Assembly (NCBI GenBank): GCA_003166025.1
Contig: PMWT01000088.1
Location: 5,575 to 41,365, forward strand
Direction: 5' to 3'
DNA from: Acidimicrobiaceae bacterium
GTDB taxonomy: Bacteria; Actinomycetota; Acidimicrobiia; Acidimicrobiales; Palsa-688
DNA: 35,791 bases
Shown: positions 8,119 to 15,568 of the stretch, in pieces
Numbering within the stretch: the first letter of the stretch is position 1
Layout of the letters: each line of letters opens with the position of its first letter
Translations under genes and position numbers: made by a program
Notes under the pieces: model-generated
The model's database searches: none
The model's input: only the letters and a program-made list of their open reading frames with translations
Told to the model about the DNA's origin: nothing

Positions 8119-8603
8119 TGGCCTACCTCCTGGATTCGGACGTCTTTATCCAAGCGAAGAACCTTCATTACGGGTTCGACTTCTGCCCAGGGTTCTGGGA
8201 CTGGATCGACAGGGCGAACGCGGCCGGGACAGTAATCAGTATCGAGAACGTCCGCATCGAGCTGCTCGCCGGCAACGACGATCTCGCCACTTGGGCGAGC
8301 AGACGCGGCCGCTCACTGTTCATAGGACTCGATGCGGCGATGGCACCCAGCCTTCGGGCCACTAGCGTGTGGGCCACCACCAGTGGCTACGACCCCGGGG
8401 CAGTCTCTCTCTTCCTGCAGGTCGCCGACTACTACCTGGTCGCTTTTGCCCACGCCCTCGGACATACCATCGTGAGCCACGAACGACCCGGTGCCACAAA
8501 GAAGATCAAAATCCCCGACGCCTGTCTCGGCATGGGCGTCCGGTTCATGAGCCCGTTCGAGATGCTGCGTGCGGAGGGAGCTCGGTTTGTTTTGGCGCCT
8601 TAG
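8118..8603 (+). CDS. DUF4411 family PIN-like protein (predicted toxin)
   Basis: The 161-residue product begins MAYLLDSDVFIQAKN and continues GFDFCPGFWDWI, the characteristic opening of DUF4411 proteins, whose fold is PIN-like. Acidic residues sit where PIN nucleases hold metal ligands: D6/D8, the glutamate in NVRIELL, and the aspartate in KIPDACLGMG. PIN-domain toxins cleave RNA. Its ATG overlaps the stop of the HTH-ImmA/IrrE gene by one base, so co-translation is likely. This pairing of an HTH-metalloprotease with DUF4411 recurs in bacteria and is a predicted toxin-antitoxin module. No frameshift is seen. TTG at 8115 is an alternative start adding one residue. Confidence 0.88.
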   Translation: MAYLLDSDVFIQAKNLHYGFDFCPGFWDWIDRANAAGTVISIENVRIELLAGNDDLATWASRRGRSLFIGLDAAMAPSLRATSVWATTSGYDPGAVSLFLQVADYYLVAFAHALGHTIVSHERPGATKKIKIPDACLGMGVRFMSPFEMLRAEGARFVLAP

Positions 8604-8708
8604 CGAAGGGCCGCAGGACGCGACTTCCGCCCGATGCCATCTCAGTCTCGATCCTTGCGCTCCTCGACCCGGCTACCGGCAGCCTACGCAACGAGGAATG
8701 AGTCCAGC

Positions 8709-11387
8709 TTATGTGGCAAAGACTTTCATCACTTCGTCGCCGTAGTCGTTGATCACCTTCACCGCTATCTTCCCACTCTCCGGCTTCGCGAACAGACGTG
8801 ACTCCGTCCTATACAGGCTGGCCCAGGCCTCCTCGTCGATGTCAGCCTTCAGAGCCCGTTTCAACCTTGCATAAGGATCCTGGCCGCCGGTGAAGTAGCA
8901 CTGGCGCACGAAGAACGACTCCTCATTGTACGCCGTGTCGATCATCCAGAGCGCGACCTGGTCGACGTCGTTGCTTCGGACCTGGCCAGTGTTGGGGTCG
9001 TAAACGTCCACCCCTTTTAGGACAACTCGTAGCTGATCGCCCTCGCGGCGGATCTCGATGTCAGGCTCACCGAAGACCGTAAAGAGGTTGCCAGCGCCAG
9101 TCTTCTTCAACTCCTCGCCCATGACGAGGTCGGCGTTCATGCGGACCAACAGAACAGGGACACGGCCCAGCCGACGCTCGGCAGCCACGTTGGCGAAACC
9201 CTCATCGGAAGTCACGTAGTCCTCCCCTGTTCCCACCACCTGGGGCTCAAAAGCAAAGCCGAGCACGCAAAGCAGGTCGATGTCAACGGCCCGGATCGCC
9301 TCACGGGCAGCTTCCTTGAGGAAAGAGGGGCCGACCGTCCCGTACTGCGGACCGATCGTTATCCCGACTCTCCTCGGCGCCCCTTCGGACGCGTCCGCTC
9401 GCTCCCCGACCGCCTGTATGTGAGGGGAGGCGTACGGTTCGATCATGTCAAAGGTGAGCCTCTCACCACGCCGTCCGTTCTGTATTCCGGCGACACGAAG
9501 GCTGGCCATGACCGTCTGCTCGAAGGAGCTGTCCTTGTCAAGAGAGACCTGGCGCCCTGGGTCCGCCTCGGCGGCTTGGTTAAAGGCACTACCGCTGAAG
9601 GCGAGGGAGCGGTGCGGCGAAAGGCTCTCCACCGTGTACGGCTTAGATACTCGAACCTTCTTTGAGTCCTCGTAAGGTCTGTCGTAGAGAAGTTCGTACT
9701 CTGCATGTAGACGTATAGCTTCGTAAATTTCGTCTCGGCTCATACCCTCTTTGACATCCGGGTTATTAGCGATCGACTTCAGGGTTATGTGCTGCACCCG
9801 CTCGTACACGAAACCGTGGCGAACATCGCCTGTGACTTCGGTTGGGGGCAGTTGCTGTCCTGTCAGATCACTCTCCCTTATGCGCCCCTCCACCGAATCC
9901 GCAAGCAAGTACCAAGGGAACCGAGCTCCCATCAGCCGCTGCCTTGCCAGCGCCAATGCAACCCGGGACGTGTCGATCGTTATCCAGCGCCGGCCCCACT
10001 GCTCTGCCACATAGGCAGTTGTCCCCGATCCGCACGTCGGGTCCAGAACAAGATCGCCTGGGTCCGTGGACATTAGCATGCATCGTTCGACAACCGTCCG
10101 AGTGGTTTGTACAACATAGCTTTTCTTCTCGAACTCGATCGTGTCCGACCATGAGTTCTCAAGCGACTTCATTCCAAAATCATCAAAGTACATCTTGAAA
10201 TACAGCTTCTTACCGAGGACGAAAAGGCGACCTGCCGATATAAGTCGTTGAATGCCTCCACGGGTAGTTCGCCAGCTTTTCCCGGAGACCGGGGGAAAAG
10301 CGGATCCCTGATACTCGATGTCGAAGGTGCAGGAGGGTGTATACCCGGACGAGGCAAGGTCGGACCTCTTGAACACCCGCTCGGCCGACAGGGTCGAGGT
10401 GATATTTTGAATTTCTTCACTTGTAAGTCGTCGGTAACCTTCTGCACCTTCTGCATCAGCGAAGACGAACTCCGAATCACCCCCAACCCGCTTTGGCACC
10501 CAGAGGTTCCTGTATTTGAGCTTTTCCTTGTCTGATGCAAACCACAGCAGGTAATCGTAGACGGACTCGATCTGTCCAGATTCAAGAGGCATCATCGATC
10601 GAAAGTTGATCAAGGCGACAAAGTTCTCACTCCCAAATACCTCGTCCATGAGAGACCGCACGAGGTGCACGTTGTCGTCGCCGATCTGGACGAAGACAGA
10701 CCCACTCCCCATGAGAAGCTCCTTGGCGATGGTTAGGCGGTCGCGCAGGTACGTCAGATAAGAGTGGACGCCAAGCTCCCACGTGTCCCGGAACGCCTTG
10801 ATCTGTTCGACTTCACGTGAGATATCCTCGACCTTGCCATCTTTGACGTCACGCTTCCGTGTCGACAACTGCCAGTTGCTGCCAAACTTGATCCCGTAGG
10901 GCGGGTCAATGTAGATCATTTGGACCTTGCCTCGCAGTCCCTCCCTTTCAGCCAGACTTGCCATCACGTTAAGCGAATCGCCCAGGATCATGCGGTTGGA
11001 CCAGTTGGCCTGATGGCGGTAGAAGTCAACGATCTCCATCTCATCCAAGCCATCGAAGCTCTCAAAGAGCCGTAGCGGTTCGACGTCGGGCCGACCGGCG
11101 CTCTTTCGCAGGTCGTCAATTATCACTCGTGGGTCGATCTTCTCCTGGATGTAGATTGGAGGAGCCTCCGCTACCAGATCCTCGGAGTCCTGGGCATCCT
11201 TGCCTTTCCAGACGAGCTGGGGGTCGAGCGAAGGGTCGCGGGGATAGCGGACCTGTTGGGGTTTCTCCACTTCGGGCGCCACGAACTCGTACGCGTCCGC
11301 CGTGGGCAGGTTGGCCCTCTTGTCGGCATGTGTAATGGCCTCAACTGGCACGGCAGATGGGGAAAGCTTGGGCTTACGGGGTGGCAT
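8709..11387 (-). CDS. Type III-like site-specific DNA methyltransferase (Mod), beta class
   Basis: An 892-residue amino-methyltransferase. The catalytic motif DPPYG (161-165, in QMIYIDPPYGIKFGSNW) precedes the AdoMet motif LDPTCGSGTTAYVAEQWG (about 448-465), the order that defines beta-class N6A/N4C methyltransferases. The region between them (KAFRDTWELGVHSYLTYLRD, GSVFVQIGDDNVH) is typical of type III Mod proteins, and the long C-terminal 400 residues fit the larger members of this family. A good ribosome binding site (AGGAG, about 6 nt upstream) supports the ATG at 11387. The gene overlaps by 14 bp the end of a truncated Res gene upstream. Since Res lacks its helicase part, this methyltransferase is probably a solitary survivor that may still mark DNA. 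Its 3' end is convergent with DUF4411. Confidence 0.93.
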   Translation of the reverse strand: MPPRKPKLSPSAVPVEAITHADKRANLPTADAYEFVAPEVEKPQQVRYPRDPSLDPQLVWKGKDAQDSEDLVAEAPPIYIQEKIDPRVIIDDLRKSAGRPDVEPLRLFESFDGLDEMEIVDFYRHQANWSNRMILGDSLNVMASLAEREGLRGKVQMIYIDPPYGIKFGSNWQLSTRKRDVKDGKVEDISREVEQIKAFRDTWELGVHSYLTYLRDRLTIAKELLMGSGSVFVQIGDDNVHLVRSLMDEVFGSENFVALINFRSMMPLESGQIESVYDYLLWFASDKEKLKYRNLWVPKRVGGDSEFVFADAEGAEGYRRLTSEEIQNITSTLSAERVFKRSDLASSGYTPSCTFDIEYQGSAFPPVSGKSWRTTRGGIQRLISAGRLFVLGKKLYFKMYFDDFGMKSLENSWSDTIEFEKKSYVVQTTRTVVERCMLMSTDPGDLVLDPTCGSGTTAYVAEQWGRRWITIDTSRVALALARQRLMGARFPWYLLADSVEGRIRESDLTGQQLPPTEVTGDVRHGFVYERVQHITLKSIANNPDVKEGMSRDEIYEAIRLHAEYELLYDRPYEDSKKVRVSKPYTVESLSPHRSLAFSGSAFNQAAEADPGRQVSLDKDSSFEQTVMASLRVAGIQNGRRGERLTFDMIEPYASPHIQAVGERADASEGAPRRVGITIGPQYGTVGPSFLKEAAREAIRAVDIDLLCVLGFAFEPQVVGTGEDYVTSDEGFANVAAERRLGRVPVLLVRMNADLVMGEELKKTGAGNLFTVFGEPDIEIRREGDQLRVVLKGVDVYDPNTGQVRSNDVDQVALWMIDTAYNEESFFVRQCYFTGGQDPYARLKRALKADIDEEAWASLYRTESRLFAKPESGKIAVKVINDYGDEVMKVFAT

Positions 11388-12012
11388 CGAGGATCTCCTG
11401 GGCTTCCGTCGGCAGGCCGGTTATCGGGTTGTCGGCGTAGAGGTTGTCTATGGCCTCGTCCAGGAGCTCGATGGCCTGGGCGTACGGGGGGTTCCCGATC
11501 TGGACGTAGCCCCAACGGCCGAACTCGCCCCAGTTGTTGACGGCTGCGCACCACTGGTTGCGGGCGGTGGAGGCCTTCGCTTCTGTGGGACCCGGGGACT
11601 TACGGGTCCCCGACACCTCGACTATCAAAGTGCGCTCCACATCTGCAGGCTCGGTCACGAGACGCACAAGAAAGTCCGGCACGTAATCGTGGCTGCGACC
11701 TTCGTGGACGTACGGGATGGAGAACCCGAGCCGTTCGTTCTTCACGTACGACAGCACCCGGGAGTCGGACTCGAGGGCCTGGGCGAGGGCCTCTTCCCAC
11801 GAGTTCCCCCGCAGGCTGTCGAGAACGACATGGTTGAGATGGGACTTGGTCGGCGGTGGCTCCATGACGACTTTGCGGGTGAGGAAATGGACCTCGTCTG
11901 TTGACCCCATCGAGTCGTAGCGCTGGATGCCCAAGAACGCGCCATCCGAGGAGCGGGTGCAAGCGGCACCGGTGGTCGCCGCTGGGGATGCATTGTTGGG
12001 ACCATCGGTCAC
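11374..12012 (-). pseudogene. C-terminal fragment of type III restriction subunit (Res); helicase part missing
   Basis: The 212-residue open frame matches only the end of a Res protein: RYDSMGSTDEVHFLTRK, HVVLDSLRGNSWEEALAQ and LGFSIPYVHEGRSHDYVPDF, with VRL ... LIVEVSG giving the D...E-x-V form of the PD-(D/E)XK endonuclease core. Full Res proteins are about 900-1000 residues and begin with a DEAD-like helicase; no Walker A or DEAD-type box is present here or upstream. The first 30 residues (MTDGPNNASPAATTG) look like non-homologous sequence read through from the breakpoint. The fragment precedes mod in transcription order (res then mod), the reverse of the classic type III order. It could still be translated from GTG 12012, but restriction activity is not expected because type III cleavage needs ATP-driven Res. 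Confidence 0.82.
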
Positions 12013-12061
12013 CCGTAAGGTAATTGAAAATTACGCGCAAAAGCCCGCTCCCCGTGGTTAG

Positions 12062-12271
12062 CAAGCAGAGCTTGGTCGTCTCACCGATCGGGAAAGAGAG
12101 GTGTTGCGACTGTTGGGGACGGGCAAAAGCAACTCAGAGCTCCGGTCCGCCCTGTACGTGGGCGAGGGCACGGTCAAAGCCCATGTCTCAAAGGTGCTCA
12201 CGAAGTTGGGCCTTCGTGACCGGGTGCAGGCGGTTATCTTCGCCTATGAAAGTGGCCTTATAGAGCGGGCG
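12062..12271 (+). pseudogene. LuxR-type HTH fragment (response-regulator C-terminus)
   Basis: Between a stop at 12059-12061 and about 12271 the frame encodes LGRLTDREREVLRLL, SNSELRSALYVGEGTVKAH and VSKVLTKLGLRDRVQAVIF, an almost complete LuxR/GerE DNA-binding domain as found at the end of NarL/FixJ response regulators. The receiver domain (about 130 residues) that should precede it is absent; upstream lies the broken Res gene. The open frame continues to 12439 without homology and overlaps the end of the flippase gene. A short internal start (GTG 12101) exists but would omit the first helix. It is best read as a remnant left by the event that truncated Res. Confidence 0.75.
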
Positions 12272-12353
12272 GGACTAGGCCCAGGGTGGCCTTGGAGGTT
12301 TGGCTCGCTCGCACCCGGCCGGTTCCGGCGTCTCACTCTCGCCCCATATTGGC

Positions 12354-14828
12354 CTAAACATAGTCTCGTTTTTGAAGGAATCGCCAGGAGAGCCATCCGG
12401 GTACGATCGGCAGCCAGTAGGTGGCCAGCCTGTAGGTGAGCACCGCCGAGACCGCGGGCCCGGCGTGCATGCCGACGCCGGTCAGGCCCGCGACCAAGGC
12501 CGCCTCGATGGCGCCGAGCCCGCCGGGAGTGGGTGAGACGGCGGCGATGACTGCGGCGCCCAAGTAGACGGCTCCGATCTCCGCGATCCCGACGCCGCCT
12601 CCGAACGCATGGACCGAGCCCACGAGGCCGGCGATGTAGGCCAGGGTCACCATCGCCGAGGCGCCGAACAAGAGGGCTAGCTTGAGTGGGCTTGCTGCTA
12701 CGGTCCGCAGGCTGGCGGCGGCCGACCGCAGGGCGGGCAGGATCCGGGCGGCGGCGAACCGCCTGCCCCGACTGGTGGCGAGCACGATGCCGACGAGGGC
12801 GGCCGCCCCGGCCAGGATGAGCAACAGCTTGCTAGGTGGTGGCAGCTTGAAGGTGTGCGCCAGCTCGTGGCCCGCCAAGGTGAAAAAGATCACCATGAGG
12901 ACCAGGTGGGCCACGGCCCCCATGAGCGCATTGACACCGACGGCGGCAATACCGGCACCGGGTGGGACACCCCTCTTCTGCAGGAACCGTGCGTTCAGGG
13001 CCATGCCGCCAACGTTGGCGGGGGAGACTCGGTTGACGAACGATGATGCGGCCTGCGTGAGGGTGGTGGGCCAGAACGGTATGGGCCCGGGTACGGCGCT
13101 GATCAGCGCGGCCGCACTGGCCAGGTACGTCAAGGCGGACGCGGCTAGGACGACCGGCAGCCATGCCCAGTGCGCCGACTGTAAGGCCTGCCAACTGCTG
13201 CCTACGTGCGCCAGTTGCGGCAAGATGAAGTAGAAGGCGCCAGCGGCGGCGGCAATGGCGAGCAGGCTCTTGAGCCGCACCCGCTGAAGTCGCGCTAACG
13301 GCTGTTCGCTCAGACCACTTGCCGCCGTGGCCGCCGCCCTGGTTCCCGACAGCAAGCCATCCGTTCGACCGATGGCGTGACGCGTTGCCGCGGACAGAGC
13401 CAGCGGCTGCAGCAACGGGACGGCGGCCGCCAGTGCTTCGGGGCCGATGACGGCGGCGGCGCCGGACACCGCCCTCTCCGCGCCGACCATGGTGGCCAGC
13501 GACGCCAGCAGCTCGGCGATGTCAAGGTCCTTCTGGCGTTGCGAGGCGGAAAGTTCGGAGAAGCTGAAGTCGGTCAGCCAAGGTTCAGCGTCGCCCTCGA
13601 CCATCACGTTCGCCGCCCGCAGGCCGCGATGGGCGATCCCGGCGCGGTGCAGGCTCTCTACCTCTGCCCACAGCCGCTGGAGCAGTTCGTCGCTGATCGT
13701 CCAGGGTGGAAAATCGCCGAGCGAGGTGCCGCTTACGCGTTCCATAACGAGTAAAGCCGTCCCGCGGCCGGCTCTGATAACCCGTACGACACTTGGGACC
13801 TGGACGCCGGCCCGCTCGGCCGACATGCCGACAAGGGCCTGGCGCTCGACCGCCCGGATGACCGAGGCGGCGGGCCAGGTGTCGCCCACGTTGCGCAGCC
13901 GGGCAAATCGGTAAACGCGGTAAAGTAAGTCCGCGTCACGCTGGTCCGAGCCAAGTGCCTTGATGAAGAGCCACCGCCCGTCATTGGTGACCGCCACGAA
14001 CGGCCGGGAGCCTTTCGTCCGGACATTCGCTGGCTCGACGACAGTGGTGGGCAAGCCGGCGGACCGGAGAGCCTCCGCGACCCCATTGGGCCCCATGCGC
14101 TTGTCCGGCACACCGAACGCCACCAGCACGCTGGCGCCCACCGTAACCCCGACGGCGAGTGCCAAAAGCAGTTCGACCGGCAGGACTGTGCCGGTGACCA
14201 GCCGGGCCCCGACCATCGTGCTCAGCACGAGCCACGTCGTCCGGCACCACGAACGGTTCAGCCAAGGCGCTAGCGCGACCGCTATCGCCGCCGCCGTGGC
14301 GAAAAGGGCCGGGCTTGGGAACCAAGCACCGGCCAGCCACGAGCCCTGACCCGTAGTCAACGCCACCGAGTGCGGGTCCTTGTCGGCGGCCAGGTACAAG
14401 ATTGCTGACAGAGCAGCGCCGGCTATGAGAGCACCCGCTGCCAGTTGGGCCAGAAGACGGGCCCGGCGGTAGCGCAGGACGGCGAAGACGACCGCGGCGG
14501 CGGCGATGACGAATGTCACCTGCACCAGGCCGATCAGCAGCCTCCCGGCCGAGCCGGATCCGAGCCACGTCACGGTGGGAGCGCCGGACCGGACAAGCTG
14601 ACCGGGTGCCACCGCGACGGCTGCCAGTGCTCCTATTAGGACCAGCCCGCTTGCCATGAGGCGGATGACATCGCCCGGGTGCCGGTAACGAGACGATGGG
14701 ACGAGCTGCCACGCATGCTTGGCGACCGGCCCTGCCGCGCCGGTCCGTGGGTCATTGGCGATGGTCAGCTCGCCATCGGGGAGGGTACCCGCGTCATTAC
14801 GGGCCTGGCCCGTACCGGTGCTGGTCAC
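12354..14828 (-). CDS. Pseudokinase-like domain fused to flippase-like (LPG synthase TM) membrane protein
   Basis: The 824-residue protein has about six N-terminal membrane segments (residues 50-230), a cytosolic kinase-like domain (about 240-480) and a C-terminal membrane domain (about 520-820) of the lysylphosphatidylglycerol-synthase TM/flippase-like family (LAASALTYLASAAALISAVPG; SPTPGGLGAIEAALVAGLTG). In the kinase-like part the catalytic loop reads HRGLRAANVMVEG, with G402 where the catalytic aspartate of HRD is expected, while the metal-binding aspartate of LTDFSF (D420) remains. It may therefore be a pseudokinase or a divergent kinase. The C-terminal synthetase domain of true MprF is absent, so amino-acyl lipid synthesis is unlikely; lipid or polyprenol-linked translocation is the family-level guess. 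It is last in the operon, its ATG overlapping the PAP2 stop (ATGA). Confidence 0.85.
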   Translation of the reverse strand: MTSTGTGQARNDAGTLPDGELTIANDPRTGAAGPVAKHAWQLVPSSRYRHPGDVIRLMASGLVLIGALAAVAVAPGQLVRSGAPTVTWLGSGSAGRLLIGLVQVTFVIAAAAVVFAVLRYRRARLLAQLAAGALIAGAALSAILYLAADKDPHSVALTTGQGSWLAGAWFPSPALFATAAAIAVALAPWLNRSWCRTTWLVLSTMVGARLVTGTVLPVELLLALAVGVTVGASVLVAFGVPDKRMGPNGVAEALRSAGLPTTVVEPANVRTKGSRPFVAVTNDGRWLFIKALGSDQRDADLLYRVYRFARLRNVGDTWPAASVIRAVERQALVGMSAERAGVQVPSVVRVIRAGRGTALLVMERVSGTSLGDFPPWTISDELLQRLWAEVESLHRAGIAHRGLRAANVMVEGDAEPWLTDFSFSELSASQRQKDLDIAELLASLATMVGAERAVSGAAAVIGPEALAAAVPLLQPLALSAATRHAIGRTDGLLSGTRAAATAASGLSEQPLARLQRVRLKSLLAIAAAAGAFYFILPQLAHVGSSWQALQSAHWAWLPVVLAASALTYLASAAALISAVPGPIPFWPTTLTQAASSFVNRVSPANVGGMALNARFLQKRGVPPGAGIAAVGVNALMGAVAHLVLMVIFFTLAGHELAHTFKLPPPSKLLLILAGAAALVGIVLATSRGRRFAAARILPALRSAAASLRTVAASPLKLALLFGASAMVTLAYIAGLVGSVHAFGGGVGIAEIGAVYLGAAVIAAVSPTPGGLGAIEAALVAGLTGVGMHAGPAVSAVLTYRLATYWLPIVPGWLSWRFLQKRDYV

Positions 14829-15568
14829 CCTCGGGCCTCGGCGTGGCCCGGCGCCAGGACGTCGTCCAGGTCCGCGTCGCGCCCGGCAGGGTTCTTCCTG
14901 GCATGCCTGCGTCGCTGCAACCGGTCGGTTACGAGCGCGGTAGTTAGGGCGCAGGATGTGCCGAGCAGGATCCCTGCAGTAGCGTCGGAGAGCCAGTGGG
15001 CGGCCAGGTAGGCGCGGGAAAGTCCCATCAATATGGCAAAGGCCACGGCGACCGCGCCCCAGAGGGCGCGCCGCCTACCCGGGGGCACTAGGGCGATGAC
15101 CGCCGCTATGACAGTGACCGACGCGGCCACGGCGTGCCCGGACGGGAACGACCCACCGCTCGTCGCCACCAGCGAGCCGGGTGGTCTGGGTCGGTCGTAG
15201 GCACCTTTCAGCGGCCCGATCAGCAGCTCCGACATAATAACGGCCCCGGCGAAGGCCGCCAGGTGCCACCACCGGCGCCGCAGTGCCAGGAACCCGGCAA
15301 GGGCGATGCGCACGGGCAGCGTGACGTACACGAGCCCGAGGACGTTGAAGACCTTGGCGATGACTGTCAGGGGCTGGGCCCGGCCCGAGATCATCAGCCG
15401 CAACCACGCATTGTCGATCCTCTGGGCTCTGAGGAGCGTTCCATGGAGGCCGACTAGGACGAACAACACGGCCGTGAGCGTCGCTACCCCGACGGTAAGG
15501 AAGGCGGCCGACCGTGGGCTGGCAAGGAGCGCCTCCTCCTCGCGCCCACCGGTGCCCGGCGCGCTCAT
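14825..15568 (-). CDS. PAP2-family membrane phosphatase
   Basis: The start is set at ATG 15568, which overlaps the previous gene's stop as ATGA, giving 247 residues; an open frame continues upstream but only through the neighbouring gene, and ATG 15577 is a near alternative. All three PAP2 signatures are intact: K-x-x-x-x-R-P (KGAYDRPRP, K121/R126), PSGH (142-145) and SR-x5-H-x3-D (S184, R185, H191, D195). About six membrane segments surround them. The family dephosphorylates membrane lipids such as phosphatidate or undecaprenyl pyrophosphate on the outer face of the membrane. It lies between a PAP2-like/kinase fusion and a flippase-like protein, so it is probably the catalytic phosphatase of a lipid-carrier module. 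Confidence 0.92.
   Translation of the reverse strand: MSAPGTGGREEEALLASPRSAAFLTVGVATLTAVLFVLVGLHGTLLRAQRIDNAWLRLMISGRAQPLTVIAKVFNVLGLVYVTLPVRIALAGFLALRRRWWHLAAFAGAVIMSELLIGPLKGAYDRPRPPGSLVATSGGSFPSGHAVAASVTVIAAVIALVPPGRRRALWGAVAVAFAILMGLSRAYLAAHWLSDATAGILLGTSCALTTALVTDRLQRRRHARKNPAGRDADLDDVLAPGHAEARG

Noticed and set aside
8709-12012. BREX or DISARM system around the methyltransferase
   Set aside because: No PglZ, BrxC, DrmA/DrmB or phospholipase-type genes are present; motifs and the Res C-terminus fit a type III-like system.
12354-14828. Full MprF-type lysylphosphatidylglycerol synthase
   Set aside because: Only the flippase-like membrane part is present; the C-terminal aminoacyl-transferase domain is missing and a kinase-like domain is there instead.
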